A DNA stretch of 9,225 nucleotides from the NCBI GenBank assembly GCA_049699975.1, contig JBNAWB010000145.1:1-9225 (forward strand). Reading direction: 5' to 3'. Position 1 is the first letter of the stretch. Every line of letters starts with the position of its first letter. Below are positions 1 through 7,074 of this stretch, piece after piece. The notes under the pieces were generated by a model. That model saw only the letters and a program-made list of their open reading frames with translations, was not told the origin of the DNA and ran no database searches. A program made the translations under genes and the position numbers. The DNA is from CAZAGD01 sp049699975 (GTDB lineage Bacteria; Desulfobacterota; SM23-61).

Positions 1-14
1 ACTTTTTTAAATAA

Positions 15-554
15 TTATTTTAGCAACCCCTGAATTAGTTTCAAAGCATTTTGTTTGATTTGCTGCAATTCTGCGGCAGTTGGTTTTCCTCTGATATCAC
101 CCATCCGCCCTTGGGTACTGTTGATTTCTGAGCCATGGAATTCACTTAGGATGTACCATTCGTCTACCACTTGGAAACCTAAATGATCAAAGAATTGCCC
201 TGCATATTTGCCCGCTGGAATAGCTTCATTTATGCCCGTATGGGGGCCAGAAAAAGTGCAGAATATAAGCACATACTTCCCGGGTATACGCGGTGCGTTT
301 ACTTTTACTCTTCCCTGCTGCCGATAGGCACTGAATTTACTTTTTAAGAACATATCCATAGGCTCCGGAGGATGCCATTGATATGAAGGAAATCCTAAGC
401 AAATAAGGTCAAAAGCGAAAAAGTCGAAATCCCCTGCCTCTTCCACTCTTTTTATAATAGCATCAACTTCGGCTTCATTAAAAGCCTCTTTAATAGTATG
501 AGCAACTTTTTCGGTATTCCCAGTCTTCGACCAATAAATAATGGCTGCTTTCAT
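15..554 (-). CDS. Flavodoxin-family protein, last gene of the Fe-S/flavin operon
   Basis: A 179-residue flavodoxin-like protein, predicted to be a cytoplasmic FMN-binding electron carrier or FMN-dependent reductase. Residues 1-18 form the first beta strand and the phosphate-binding loop (YWSKTGNTEKVA, with S9-K-T-G-N-T14), the signature of the flavodoxin fold. A second strand and loop (LICLGFPSYQWHPP, about residues 50-63) and a third (YVLIFCTFSGPHTG, about 94-107) are where the isoalloxazine ring normally sits. No signal peptide or membrane segment is visible. The ATG shares four bases (ATGA) with the stop of the Fe-S gene before it, and AAAGGA lies just upstream, so it is translationally coupled to the oxidoreductase genes. 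This suggests it takes or gives electrons to that complex. It could instead be a separate quinone or FMN reductase. Fold is clear; partner is inferred. Confidence 0.88.
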   Translation of the reverse strand: MKAAIIYWSKTGNTEKVAHTIKEAFNEAEVDAIIKRVEEAGDFDFFAFDLICLGFPSYQWHPPEPMDMFLKSKFSAYRQQGRVKVNAPRIPGKYVLIFCTFSGPHTGINEAIPAGKYAGQFFDHLGFQVVDEWYILSEFHGSEINSTQGRMGDIRGKPTAAELQQIKQNALKLIQGLLK

Positions 555-1750
555 ATCATCCTTTCTTTATTTCCATATTTCCCTGCTCTGTGAACGATTT
601 GGGCTATATCCAAGACTTCCAGCTGGTCTTCTAATTCTTCGGCTTTCACTGCCTCCGTAAGCATCTTGGCGCAGATTGGACAGGCCACGGCTAATATCTG
701 CGCGCCCGTTGCTAAAGCTTCTCTAACTCTTAGACGACTGGGATTATTTTCTCCCTTGTTCAGTATATCCGTAAAGAAATTTCCTCCGCCGCCTCCGCAA
801 CAAAAAGAATTCTGCTGGTGACGCCGCATTTCGACCAGTTCTAATCCCGGAATATTCTTTAAAACCTCACGCGGAGCAGCATAAATTAAATTATGCCGAC
901 CAAGGTAACAAGGATCGTGATAGGTTATTTTTACTTTGTATTCCTTAAAACTCTCCTTTTTTTCTTTGACAAGTTTGGCCAAAATTTCAGTATAGTGATA
1001 GACCAAAAAATTGCCCCCCCAGGTTGGATAGTCTTTTTTAAAAGAATTGAGCGCATGGGGATCCAAAGTGATGATTTTTTTAATGCCCTTATTTATGAAT
1101 TTTTGTATATTTTCGGCCGCCAATTTTTGGAAAAGCCCACTCTCCCCAAGGACTTTCACTTCATGCCCATCACAGCCTTCTTCATCTCCCAAGATGCCGA
1201 AGGAGACTCCTAAATTATTAAGGAGCGTGCCTACCTGCCGAGCCATTCTCTGGCCTACTTCATCATAAGAGCCCACACAACCCACATAAAATAAATATTC
1301 TTGGTCGCTGAACTTGGTTATGGCGGTCCCCTCCGCCCATTTTCCTCTTGCCGCTTGGGGAAATTTGTAAGGATTACCGTTGACTATTATGGCTTTAAAA
1401 TAATCTCTAACCTCCAGGGGGATTTGGCCATCGTTCACTAATTCCGTCTTTGCTTCTTGGAAAATATCGAGGAGATAATCCTTAAAACGGGGGAAAACGC
1501 ATTGATCCTTACAATTTCCGCAAGTGGCGCAAGAATAAAGAATTTCCGCAAAATGGGGACTGCTTTTTATCTCGTTGCTTAGCCAGGCCCTAATCAGCCA
1601 CATGCGCCCCCCGGGAGAATAAGTATCCCAACCAAAGGCTTTGTAAGCTGGGCAATTAAAATCAACATAATCGCTGGGCAACTTACAATATCCACAACGA
1701 AAACACCGATGCACTATATCTCCATGCGGTAGAGAACGGACATAGCTCAT
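551..1750 (-). CDS. HdrD/GlcF-like (Fe-S) oxidoreductase subunit with CCG domains
   Basis: A 399-residue soluble iron-sulfur electron-transfer subunit of the HdrD/GlcF/DsrK-like group (COG0247). Two N-terminal [4Fe-4S] sites are seen: C16-x2-C19-x2-C22-x10-C33-P and C74-x2-C77-x2-C80-x3-C84. Two cysteine-rich (CCG) repeats follow. The first has C158 (YVGCVGSYD) but carries GCDGHE at 192-197 where CCG is usual. The second is canonical: DPCYLGRHN (C281), FCCGGGGG (C317, C318) and ACPIC (C357, C360). In heterodisulfide reductases such CCG repeats bind a noncubane [4Fe-4S] cluster. I chose the ATG at 1750 because it overlaps the stop of the FAD gene (ATGA) and is preceded by GGAGGTG. A TTG five codons earlier would lie inside that ribosome binding site. 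It is probably the direct electron acceptor of the FAD subunit encoded just upstream, as GlcF is for GlcD. The substrate is unknown. Confidence 0.9.
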   Translation of the reverse strand: MSYVRSLPHGDIVHRCFRCGYCKLPSDYVDFNCPAYKAFGWDTYSPGGRMWLIRAWLSNEIKSSPHFAEILYSCATCGNCKDQCVFPRFKDYLLDIFQEAKTELVNDGQIPLEVRDYFKAIIVNGNPYKFPQAARGKWAEGTAITKFSDQEYLFYVGCVGSYDEVGQRMARQVGTLLNNLGVSFGILGDEEGCDGHEVKVLGESGLFQKLAAENIQKFINKGIKKIITLDPHALNSFKKDYPTWGGNFLVYHYTEILAKLVKEKKESFKEYKVKITYHDPCYLGRHNLIYAAPREVLKNIPGLELVEMRRHQQNSFCCGGGGGNFFTDILNKGENNPSRLRVREALATGAQILAVACPICAKMLTEAVKAEELEDQLEVLDIAQIVHRAGKYGNKERMI

Positions 1751-3129
1751 TCGCCCACCTCCCAATTCCCGGGATTCATAATACCCTGGGGGTCAAGGAC
1801 ATTTTTAATAGTGTGGAGTAGTTTACGAGTTTGCGGATCCATTTTCTGTAAGGTCATCTGCTGTTCCCTAAAGTTTGGTTTCCAAGGAATGGCGCCCATG
1901 CTCAAAGCAAAAGAAGTGGCCTCATCTAAGGCTAATTTTACTCTGGCCATCATATCTGCATCGGCCCGGTTAAAGGCAAAAGAGATACTGAACATCATGG
2001 CCTGGCCACCGGAGATGATTCTGGCCGTGCTGGAATAGAATACATTGTACTTCTCCGCCAGCTCTAAAACTTTAGCGGCGAACTGCGGAAAATGTTCTAC
2101 TAAGGCGATAGGGCCTGAATATTCAAATCCACCTCCCCGCGGTACATCGGCAAACTCAGCCACGCTCCTTTGGGGCATCTCCAATAATTGTTCTTTCATA
2201 TTTTGAAGGCCCATAAAGCCCCCATCTTTAGCTTCTATAAAAACTTGCAGCGCATCCCAGATCATCTTTCTCTTGAATTCGATCTCCTCTTCAGTGTCTC
2301 CCGTAAAATAGATAGTAATATGATAATTATCTTTAAAGATAAGCGGTTTAGGTTGGAACCAAATATTTATATCTTCCAACATCTCTAAATGGGTAAGTTT
2401 ATAGACGATTTCGGGAACGAGTTCGACCATATCGGTTACAAATATTTCTACTTCTCGAAACTTTTTGTTGGGGTATAATTTCAACCCCACTTTAGTAATA
2501 ATTCCGGTGGTGCCTAACCATCCTAAAAAGAGTCCAGAGAGGTCAGGAAGAGTAGGACTTTTGGAAAACCAATAAGGCCCTAAAGAAGGAGAGCCAATTC
2601 TGCAGATCTCGCCCGTTGGGAGAACTACTTCCAGGCCAGTTACCATATCAGAATTAAAACCATATTGCTGCGTCAGACGCCCTTGGCCATGGAGCGCCAC
2701 ATTAGCAGCTATCGTGGTTACTGGTGGAGCATCAGGCAAGCTATGCCTTAAATGAGGGTAACGACCCTGTAAATATGCTTTGAGCATCCCCTGAGGAGTA
2801 CCGCCTTCTACTACCACATATCTCGCTTTCTCATTTACTTCGAGAATCTTGTTCATTCTTTTCATGTCTAAAACAATCCCCCCTTTAAGGGGAATTACTA
2901 AGCCAGTTAAAGCCATCCCTTGTCCCATAGGCACTATGGGTATCTTTTTTTGGTTAGCTAACTTAACTATTTTTTGCACTTGCTCCGTAGTCTGGGGGGC
3001 AACTACATAACTGGGATAGTGCGGTTCTAACACTCCCGGATCACGAGCATAAAACCAAAGCTCTTCGGGTTTGTTAGAAACACCTTTTTCGCCGACGATT
3101 TCGACTAAAGAGGCCAAAATGTCATCCAT
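1747..3129 (-). CDS. GlcD-like FAD-binding oxidase subunit (VAO/PCMH family)
   Basis: A 460-residue flavoprotein that should oxidise an organic substrate using bound FAD and pass electrons to the neighbouring Fe-S subunits. The FAD-binding domain covers about residues 35-225: PSYVVAPQTTEQVQ (39-52), the pyrophosphate-binding PMGQGMALTG (67-76), a GQGRLTQQYGFNSDMVTGLEVVLPTGE-like block split over the domain, and GLFLGWLGTTGIITKVGLKLYP near its end. The C-terminal cap ends in DPQGIMNPGNW (446-456), the usual close of GlcD/D-lactate dehydrogenase-type proteins. Length is normal for the family. The HxGDGNxH-type motif of classical glycolate and D-lactate dehydrogenases is not seen; the matching region reads ISGGQAMMFSIS (about 372-383). 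The ATG at 3129 shares one base with the preceding stop (TAATG) and has GGAGGTG seven bases upstream, so a longer frame starting 13 codons earlier was rejected. The actual substrate is not deducible. Confidence 0.88.
   Translation of the reverse strand: MDDILASLVEIVGEKGVSNKPEELWFYARDPGVLEPHYPSYVVAPQTTEQVQKIVKLANQKKIPIVPMGQGMALTGLVIPLKGGIVLDMKRMNKILEVNEKARYVVVEGGTPQGMLKAYLQGRYPHLRHSLPDAPPVTTIAANVALHGQGRLTQQYGFNSDMVTGLEVVLPTGEICRIGSPSLGPYWFSKSPTLPDLSGLFLGWLGTTGIITKVGLKLYPNKKFREVEIFVTDMVELVPEIVYKLTHLEMLEDINIWFQPKPLIFKDNYHITIYFTGDTEEEIEFKRKMIWDALQVFIEAKDGGFMGLQNMKEQLLEMPQRSVAEFADVPRGGGFEYSGPIALVEHFPQFAAKVLELAEKYNVFYSSTARIISGGQAMMFSISFAFNRADADMMARVKLALDEATSFALSMGAIPWKPNFREQQMTLQKMDPQTRKLLHTIKNVLDPQGIMNPGNWEVGE
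1756..1762 (-). promoter_or_regulatory. Ribosome binding site GGAGGTG for the HdrD/GlcF-like subunit
   Basis: A minus-strand GGAGGTG five bases before the ATG at 1750, inside the last codons of the FAD-subunit gene. It rules out the TTG at 1765, which would put the site within the coding part. Confidence 0.8.
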
Positions 3130-4154
3130 TATCCTGCACCTCCCTTCTCTCCTAAGGCCATTTGGCAAAGCTCAATGAGATGGATAGGCCGTAAACCATA
3201 TTTAGTCACTTTCCCTTTTAAAGTTGATTGACAGGCCGGACAATTAAAGACGCAATATTCTGCTCCAGAATTAACCATATCTTCTATATTTCTTTGCTGG
3301 ATTTCGTTGGCTAAGCGATAACCGGAGATAGAGCGTATTAAATCTCCGCAGCAAAGGCTGCGCTCATCTTGGTATTGGCGAGAGACTAACTCTACCCCTA
3401 TTAAATTCAATATTTCTGCGACCAAACCATGCTTTTGGGGAATCCATCTATTGGAACACGGACGTTGGTAGGCTGCTTTGATCTGGAGTGGTTTGATTTT
3501 ATCTTTTAGTGCTTTCAATCTCATGAGCAAGAAATCCATATAGTAAATCGGTTCGAAAGGAACAGAAAGGCCATAGGCCGCGGCCAAGTGCGTGAAAGTG
3601 CCGTAACATTCGTCATGCAGGCAGATTACTTCTCGTACCCCAAGTTTTTTAAAATTCTCGAGGACTAAAGGGAGTCTCTCTTTAACTACGGACATCTTAG
3701 CAAAATGCGTATGGACAGCTGGGCACATGAACTCTGCTCCAAAAACAGCAGCCTGGCTGATACCTTGGAAAATTTCTCCCGAGAGCATTTGACCAAGTTG
3801 CGGCAAGAGGCATGTAGAGAGGGCTTGCTCTTTAACCCGGCCCACCAATTGTTTGCCTTGCATCTGGGTCATATTGATCCATTGCTTGGTAATAGGGCGG
3901 GGGGCGGTATAGATACCTTTCTCTTCCCGCCGCTCACAAATGAGGAAATAAGGATGATTTCCGCGCGGGCAGTACTCTTCGCAGGCATAACAGGTTACGC
4001 ATTCCTTTAAGACGCGAGTATCTTCCCCTTTTATGAGCTTCATCATCTCCGCGTGAGCTTCACCTTTAGAGAAGGTCATGTATTGGCATTTTAAGAGGCA
4101 ATCTGCTGAAGGGCAAGTGGCACATATTTTCTCATCAAATTTTAATTTATCCAT
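3129..4154 (-). CDS. Fe-S protein with two 4Fe-4S clusters and HdrD/CCG-like C-terminal region (paralogue B)
   Basis: A 341-residue soluble Fe-S protein. Cluster 1 is C11-x2-C14-x4-C19-x3-C23 and cluster 2 is C52-x2-C55-x2-C58-x3-C62-P. The C-terminal part holds a divergent CCG-like pair: HDECYGTF and, further on, YQRPCSNRW, SLCCGDLI and NCPACQSTL. It is a clear paralogue of the gene immediately upstream, sharing the order of all these motifs, the block RQY-x2-E-x3-LCC, and the ending LC-x-MALGE. The pair therefore arose by tandem duplication. The ATG at 4154 is preferred over a GTG two codons earlier because GGAGGTG lies at proper distance from the ATG and the GTG falls within that site. It overlaps the upstream gene by 8 bases and the FAD-subunit gene by 1. 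Probably an electron-relay or active-site subunit of the same complex; exact role unknown. Confidence 0.87.
   Translation of the reverse strand: MDKLKFDEKICATCPSADCLLKCQYMTFSKGEAHAEMMKLIKGEDTRVLKECVTCYACEEYCPRGNHPYFLICERREEKGIYTAPRPITKQWINMTQMQGKQLVGRVKEQALSTCLLPQLGQMLSGEIFQGISQAAVFGAEFMCPAVHTHFAKMSVVKERLPLVLENFKKLGVREVICLHDECYGTFTHLAAAYGLSVPFEPIYYMDFLLMRLKALKDKIKPLQIKAAYQRPCSNRWIPQKHGLVAEILNLIGVELVSRQYQDERSLCCGDLIRSISGYRLANEIQQRNIEDMVNSGAEYCVFNCPACQSTLKGKVTKYGLRPIHLIELCQMALGEKGGAG
3137..3143 (-). promoter_or_regulatory. Ribosome binding site GGAGGTG for the FAD subunit
   Basis: A strong minus-strand GGAGGTG seven bases before the ATG at 3129, placed inside the end of the preceding gene. It fixes the start and points to coupled translation across the TAATG junction. 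Confidence 0.8.
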
Positions 4155-5153
4155 GGGCACCTCCTGGCCATTCCAACTCCCCCAAAGCCATCCGGCAAAG
4201 ATTGGTTATATAAATCTTTTTTAGACCACGAGCGGTCGTGGGCCGAGTCAAAATACGATCACAAATGGGGCAAAGGGTGATCAAGGCCTCGGCTCCACAG
4301 GCGAGAGCATCTTTCACATTCTTAAGCTGTACTTCTTGGGCCAATTCGGGAAATACGCGAATTATGGGCGCAGTGCAGCATAAAGCTTTCTCCCGTTCAT
4401 ATTGGCGCGCTGGACGGTCTACTCCAATAAGCTTAAATATCTCATCTAAAAGAGCATCTTTTTCGGGAGTGAACCGGGAGGCACATGGTCTTTGATAAGC
4501 AACCTTGAAGCCTAATTTAGTTATTTTGCTTTGATGGTCACGCAGATAATTCCGCAGATATTCAAAGATATGCATGTATTTAAAAGGGACTTTAATGCCA
4601 TAGTCTTTAACTTTCGTATGCACCATGGCATAACAATCATCATGCAGGAAGATAATCTCTTTCCCCAAACTTGCTATCTGGTCGATGAATCTTTGAGCTC
4701 CTTTTTTTAAGGGGGTCTCTTTACCGATATGGACATAACCTATAAGGCAGAAGTAATCGCCACCTTTAACTATGCTTAATCCCTTAAACATTTGTCCTTC
4801 TATAGCCCCAGGGGGGATTTGCCTTTCCAAGACACATAAGGACAGGGCAGGTCGATTAGGATCGCCAGGTATAAACTCGCTGGGTAGCTTGGCGGCCATA
4901 TCCATGCCCACCGCATCCTTCTCACTTACGGGAAAAGCTTGGAATTTTTCCTGGGCCTTTAGGATTAGGTCATAAGGATCAGCCCCTGTTGGACAATATT
5001 CTCGGCAGGCACAACAAGTAATACACTTGCTTAATATCTCTGCCTTTTCCCCTTCCTGGATAGCTTTAATTTCTTTTATTGCTTTTTCTCTATCATAATT
5101 AACGTACAGGCATTTTACCAAACAATCCCCACAAAGATTACATTTAGAAGCGT
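4147..5153 (-). CDS. Fe-S protein with two 4Fe-4S clusters and CCG-like region (paralogue A), N-terminus lost in assembly gap
   Basis: About 335 residues are visible; the start lies in the run of N. Counting from the first complete codon, cluster 1 is C4-x2-C7-x2-C10-x3-C14 and cluster 2 is C43-x2-C46-x2-C49-x3-C53-P, with an extra Cys at 47. The C-terminal region has HDDCYAMVH, YQRPCASRF, ALCCTAPII and LCPICDRIL, and ends LCRMALGELEWPGG. The canonical CCG is therefore CCT here. The downstream paralogue has ten residues before its first cysteine, so probably only some 8-20 residues are missing. Reading through the N from an ATG at 5283 gives an apparent longer protein, but that frame across an unknown gap is meaningless. 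It is the first visible gene of the five-gene operon and the partner of the duplicated gene that follows. Function is inferred as electron transfer in the same complex. Confidence 0.83.
4158..4164 (-). promoter_or_regulatory. Ribosome binding site GGAGGTG for paralogue B
   Basis: GGAGGTG on the minus strand lies inside the last codons of the upstream gene. It stands three bases before the ATG at 4154 (five from the GGAGG core), which decides the start in favour of that ATG rather than the GTG at 4160. Confidence 0.75.
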
Positions 5154-5253
5154 NNNNNNNNNNNNNNNNNNNNNNNNNNNNNNNNNNNNNNNNNNNNNNN
5201 NNNNNNNNNNNNNNNNNNNNNNNNNNNNNNNNNNNNNNNNNNNNNNNNNNNNN
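5154..5253. other. Assembly gap (100 N)
   Basis: Exactly 100 undetermined bases, the conventional scaffold placeholder, so the true distance between the two sides is unknown. The start of the first operon gene, its ribosome binding site, and possibly a promoter or further genes lie in it. Confidence 0.97.
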
Positions 5254-5547
5254 GCCTGGCCAGATTAATAAGTACTTTACCATTAAAATCGTAATACAGC
5301 CAGCCTTTCAGGTAACCCCTTAATGCCTAACTTTTCCCCGAGGTCGGCTTTTATCTAAGCTGCCCGGCGGAAAGCGGTATGGTTTGCAGCTGACAAAAAT
5401 TCAAGAATTCTATAAAAATATTTTTCCCTTGCCCGGGAGACAGGAAAATTTGCGCCGCTAATAAAGGCCCCTTATTTTGGCCTGCGAACTTTTCGGGCTC
5501 CGAGGCATGCTTTACACTTCCCTTTTTGCTTGGCCGCTATTCTTAGA
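5254..5547. other. Non-coding or unrecognised stretch between the gap and the MBL-fold gene
   Basis: No convincing gene is seen in these 294 bases. On the plus strand a frame of 45 codons (5324-5461) is open but has no start codon or ribosome binding site. On the minus strand a frame of about 24 codons after a TAG at 5327-5329 runs into the gap, and an ATG at 5283 also opens a short frame (MVKYLLIWPG) into it; either may be the beginning of a gene lost in the gap. Small inverted repeats are present: AGCTGC/GCAGCT at 5358-5363 and 5386-5391, TTTTCC/GGAAAA at 5422-5427 and 5443-5448, and AGGCC/GGCCT at 5465-5483. Confidence 0.5.
5459..5483 (-). terminator. Weak candidate terminator after the MBL-fold gene
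   Basis: On the minus strand AGGCC and GGCCT can pair around a nine-base loop and are followed by TTATTAG. This is about 65 bases after the stop of the metallo-beta-lactamase-fold gene. The stem is short and the T-run poor, so this is only a possible terminator. Confidence 0.25.
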
Positions 5548-6387
5548 TTAAACCTCGATTACCGTCCCTACTCCCCCGTAAAAGAAACCATCTCCGAATT
5601 CCTGGATGAGCTTAGAAACTGGCCTAATTCCGGTGCAATGAGAAACACCTATGAGCTCCACTTTCATTTTCTTTAAAGATTGGATCGATTCGGCAAGCTG
5701 TTCCGGGGTGAGGAAGCCAAGGTGGGTCCCCCCGATGATAGTCCAAATTTTGTCTTTTTTGATTTTTTTGATCACATGGTTGATGATGTTAATCATTCCT
5801 GAATGAGCGCAGCCCAGAACTATGACTAATCCCTTCTCTGTATCTAAGATTAGGGATTGATCATCGGCAAACGCATCCGGAACTATTTGCCCATCTATCT
5901 CCCTGAAGAGTCGGGGGTCTTGTTTTTCAAAAGATGTCTGGCGCGGAACTTCTCCGGTTAGATAAATCCCCTCCGCCACCTCAGTAAAATCCGTATTCAA
6001 AATGAAATTAGCGCCCATTAGCTCTAAGAAATTTCTCTTGTAAGGAAGACCCACAAAACGTCTTATTTCCTTATCCTTATCTTTAACGATAGCCAAGCGC
6101 TCTATAAAGACATGTGGATGAGCATGCACATCTACTTTTCCTTTAAGCCTTAGAACTTCCGGCAGACCTCCTGTATGGTCATAATGCCCATGACTCAAAA
6201 AAATTTTTTTAGCGGTGCGCAAATCTTTACCTAAAGATAGAGCATTGGGCAGAATCGTCCGGCCACCTCCTGTATCAAAAAGATAATTGCCCTGATCGGT
6301 TTCAATAAAGGCCGCAAAACCGTGTTCACCCAACCCTACTAATCCACCTACTAAATTTTCGCATAAGATAGTTATTTTTATTTTCAT
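5548..6387 (-). CDS. Metallo-beta-lactamase-fold hydrolase, dihydropterin/RFA-P synthase-like (COG1237)
   Basis: A 279-residue cytoplasmic metallo-beta-lactamase-fold protein. The metal-binding signature is H66-G-H68-Y-D70-H71 in SHGHYDHTGG, followed by LGCAHSG with H195, GGTHL with H222 and SHCTG with H250. The N-terminal GLVGLGEHGFAAFIE-type stretch and the C-terminal SHCTG are typical of the COG1237 group, which includes archaeal enzymes of the RFA-P synthase type in methanopterin biosynthesis. In bacteria most members have no proven substrate, so I would not claim the pterin reaction here. The ATG at 6387 has AAAGGA about ten bases upstream. It is flanked by a 221-base spacer on one side and the unrecognised stretch on the other, so it may be a separate transcription unit. 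Fold and metal site are certain; substrate unknown. Confidence 0.87.
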   Translation of the reverse strand: MKIKITILCENLVGGLVGLGEHGFAAFIETDQGNYLFDTGGGRTILPNALSLGKDLRTAKKIFLSHGHYDHTGGLPEVLRLKGKVDVHAHPHVFIERLAIVKDKDKEIRRFVGLPYKRNFLELMGANFILNTDFTEVAEGIYLTGEVPRQTSFEKQDPRLFREIDGQIVPDAFADDQSLILDTEKGLVIVLGCAHSGMINIINHVIKKIKKDKIWTIIGGTHLGFLTPEQLAESIQSLKKMKVELIGVSHCTGIRPVSKLIQEFGDGFFYGGVGTVIEV

Positions 6388-6437
6388 CTATTAACGATCC
6401 TTTACATTTAAGAATCTTTCGTAATCCAGCATTGAAC

Positions 6438-6485
6438 CCCTCACCCCATCCCTATCCCCCACGGGGAGAGGAGATAAAATGAGGG
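6438..6485. repeat. C-rich/G-rich nested hairpin, REP-like intergenic repeat
   Basis: An outer pair CCCTCA (6438-6443) and TGAGGG (6480-6485) encloses an inner stem, CCTATCCCC (6451-6459) with GGGGAGAGG (6463-6471), having one mismatch and the loop CAC. The architecture resembles the short palindromic intergenic elements dispersed in many bacterial genomes. Only one copy is present in the window, so repetition itself is inferred from the form. Confidence 0.6.
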
Positions 6486-6528
6486 CGAAATCTCATGGGC
6501 TAATCACGGAATCTCCCCTGCTCAGTGA

Positions 6529-6569
6529 AGGGTTACAATCTTTTTTCTCAGTGATTTTATCGTAACCCT
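6529..6569. repeat. Inverted repeat AGGGTTAC / GTAACCCT
   Basis: A perfect 8-base inverted repeat (6529-6536 with 6562-6569) around a 25-base T-rich loop, 40 bases after the bacterioferritin stop. No T-run follows the stem on the minus strand, so it is a poor intrinsic terminator. It might stabilise the 3' end of the message or be the remnant of a small mobile repeat. Confidence 0.45.
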
Positions 6570-6608
6570 GCTTGGTCACAGCGCGCTTCCTGTATTTACC
6601 CCAATTTT

Positions 6609-7070
6609 TCATTTTTGGATGAGTGTAGCCAAATAGGCTGGACCCATCTTGTCAATATGCCGCTTAAAATTCTCAAAAATATGCAAATGTTCTTCTTCCT
6701 CCGCCACCAGTTCTTCAAATAAATCTTTTGATTTAGCATCTTTCTCGGCCGCACAGATAGCTGCCGCTTCGTTATACATTTGAATGGCCTTCTGTTCTAA
6801 AGCCACATCTGTAGCTAAAATCTCCGCCATCCCTTGCCCTTTTTGCGGACTTAGATCAGGTTTAGAAGTTGCTTCTCCTTTCAACAATAAAATTCTTTCC
6901 GCTAACTTCTCGGCATGTTTCATCTCAGCAATAGCCACTTCCTTAATTTTACTAGCCAGTTTGCTAAAGCCGGCATCTTCCAGTTCATAATGATGAATCA
7001 TATACTGACTTATTGCTCCTAATTCAGCCGAACGGGCCTGGTTTAGTAGATAAATAACTTTTGGGTTCAT
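6609..7070 (-). CDS. bfr: Bacterioferritin
   Basis: A 153-residue bacterioferritin that stores iron and detoxifies Fe2+/peroxide as a 24-subunit cytoplasmic shell. All diiron ferroxidase ligands are visible: E16, E49-x2-H52, E92 and E125-x2-H128. M50, in the EMKH motif, matches the Met that binds haem b between two subunits in E. coli Bfr, so this is bacterioferritin rather than a haem-free ferritin. Length is standard (about 155). The ATG at 7070 has AAGGAGAG four bases upstream. A frame 14 codons longer, starting at 7112, would run across this ribosome binding site and is rejected. It lies 42 bases after the DUF364 gene, probably in the same transcript, suggesting a common theme of metal or iron handling. 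No Fur-type operator was recognised. Confidence 0.92.
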   Translation of the reverse strand: MNPKVIYLLNQARSAELGAISQYMIHHYELEDAGFSKLASKIKEVAIAEMKHAEKLAERILLLKGEATSKPDLSPQKGQGMAEILATDVALEQKAIQMYNEAAAICAAEKDAKSKDLFEELVAEEEEHLHIFENFKRHIDKMGPAYLATLIQK

Positions 7071-7074
7071 TTTT

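Larger units (their letters stand above)
6388..6608. other. Spacer with hairpin repeats between bacterioferritin and MBL-fold genes
   Basis: No coding sequence is seen. It contains two separate inverted-repeat structures (listed individually) and a direct repeat CTCAGTGA at 6521-6528 and 6547-6554. A promoter for the MBL-fold gene should lie here, but I see no convincing -35/-10 pair. Confidence 0.6.

Noticed and set aside
893..1268. Plus-strand open frames opposite the HdrD/GlcF-like gene
   Set aside because: They lie fully inside a gene with clear cysteine motifs on the other strand, lack ribosome binding sites and show no recognisable domain.
3705..4975. Plus-strand open frames opposite the paralogous Fe-S genes
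   Set aside because: Antisense shadows of well supported coding sequence, with no family features.
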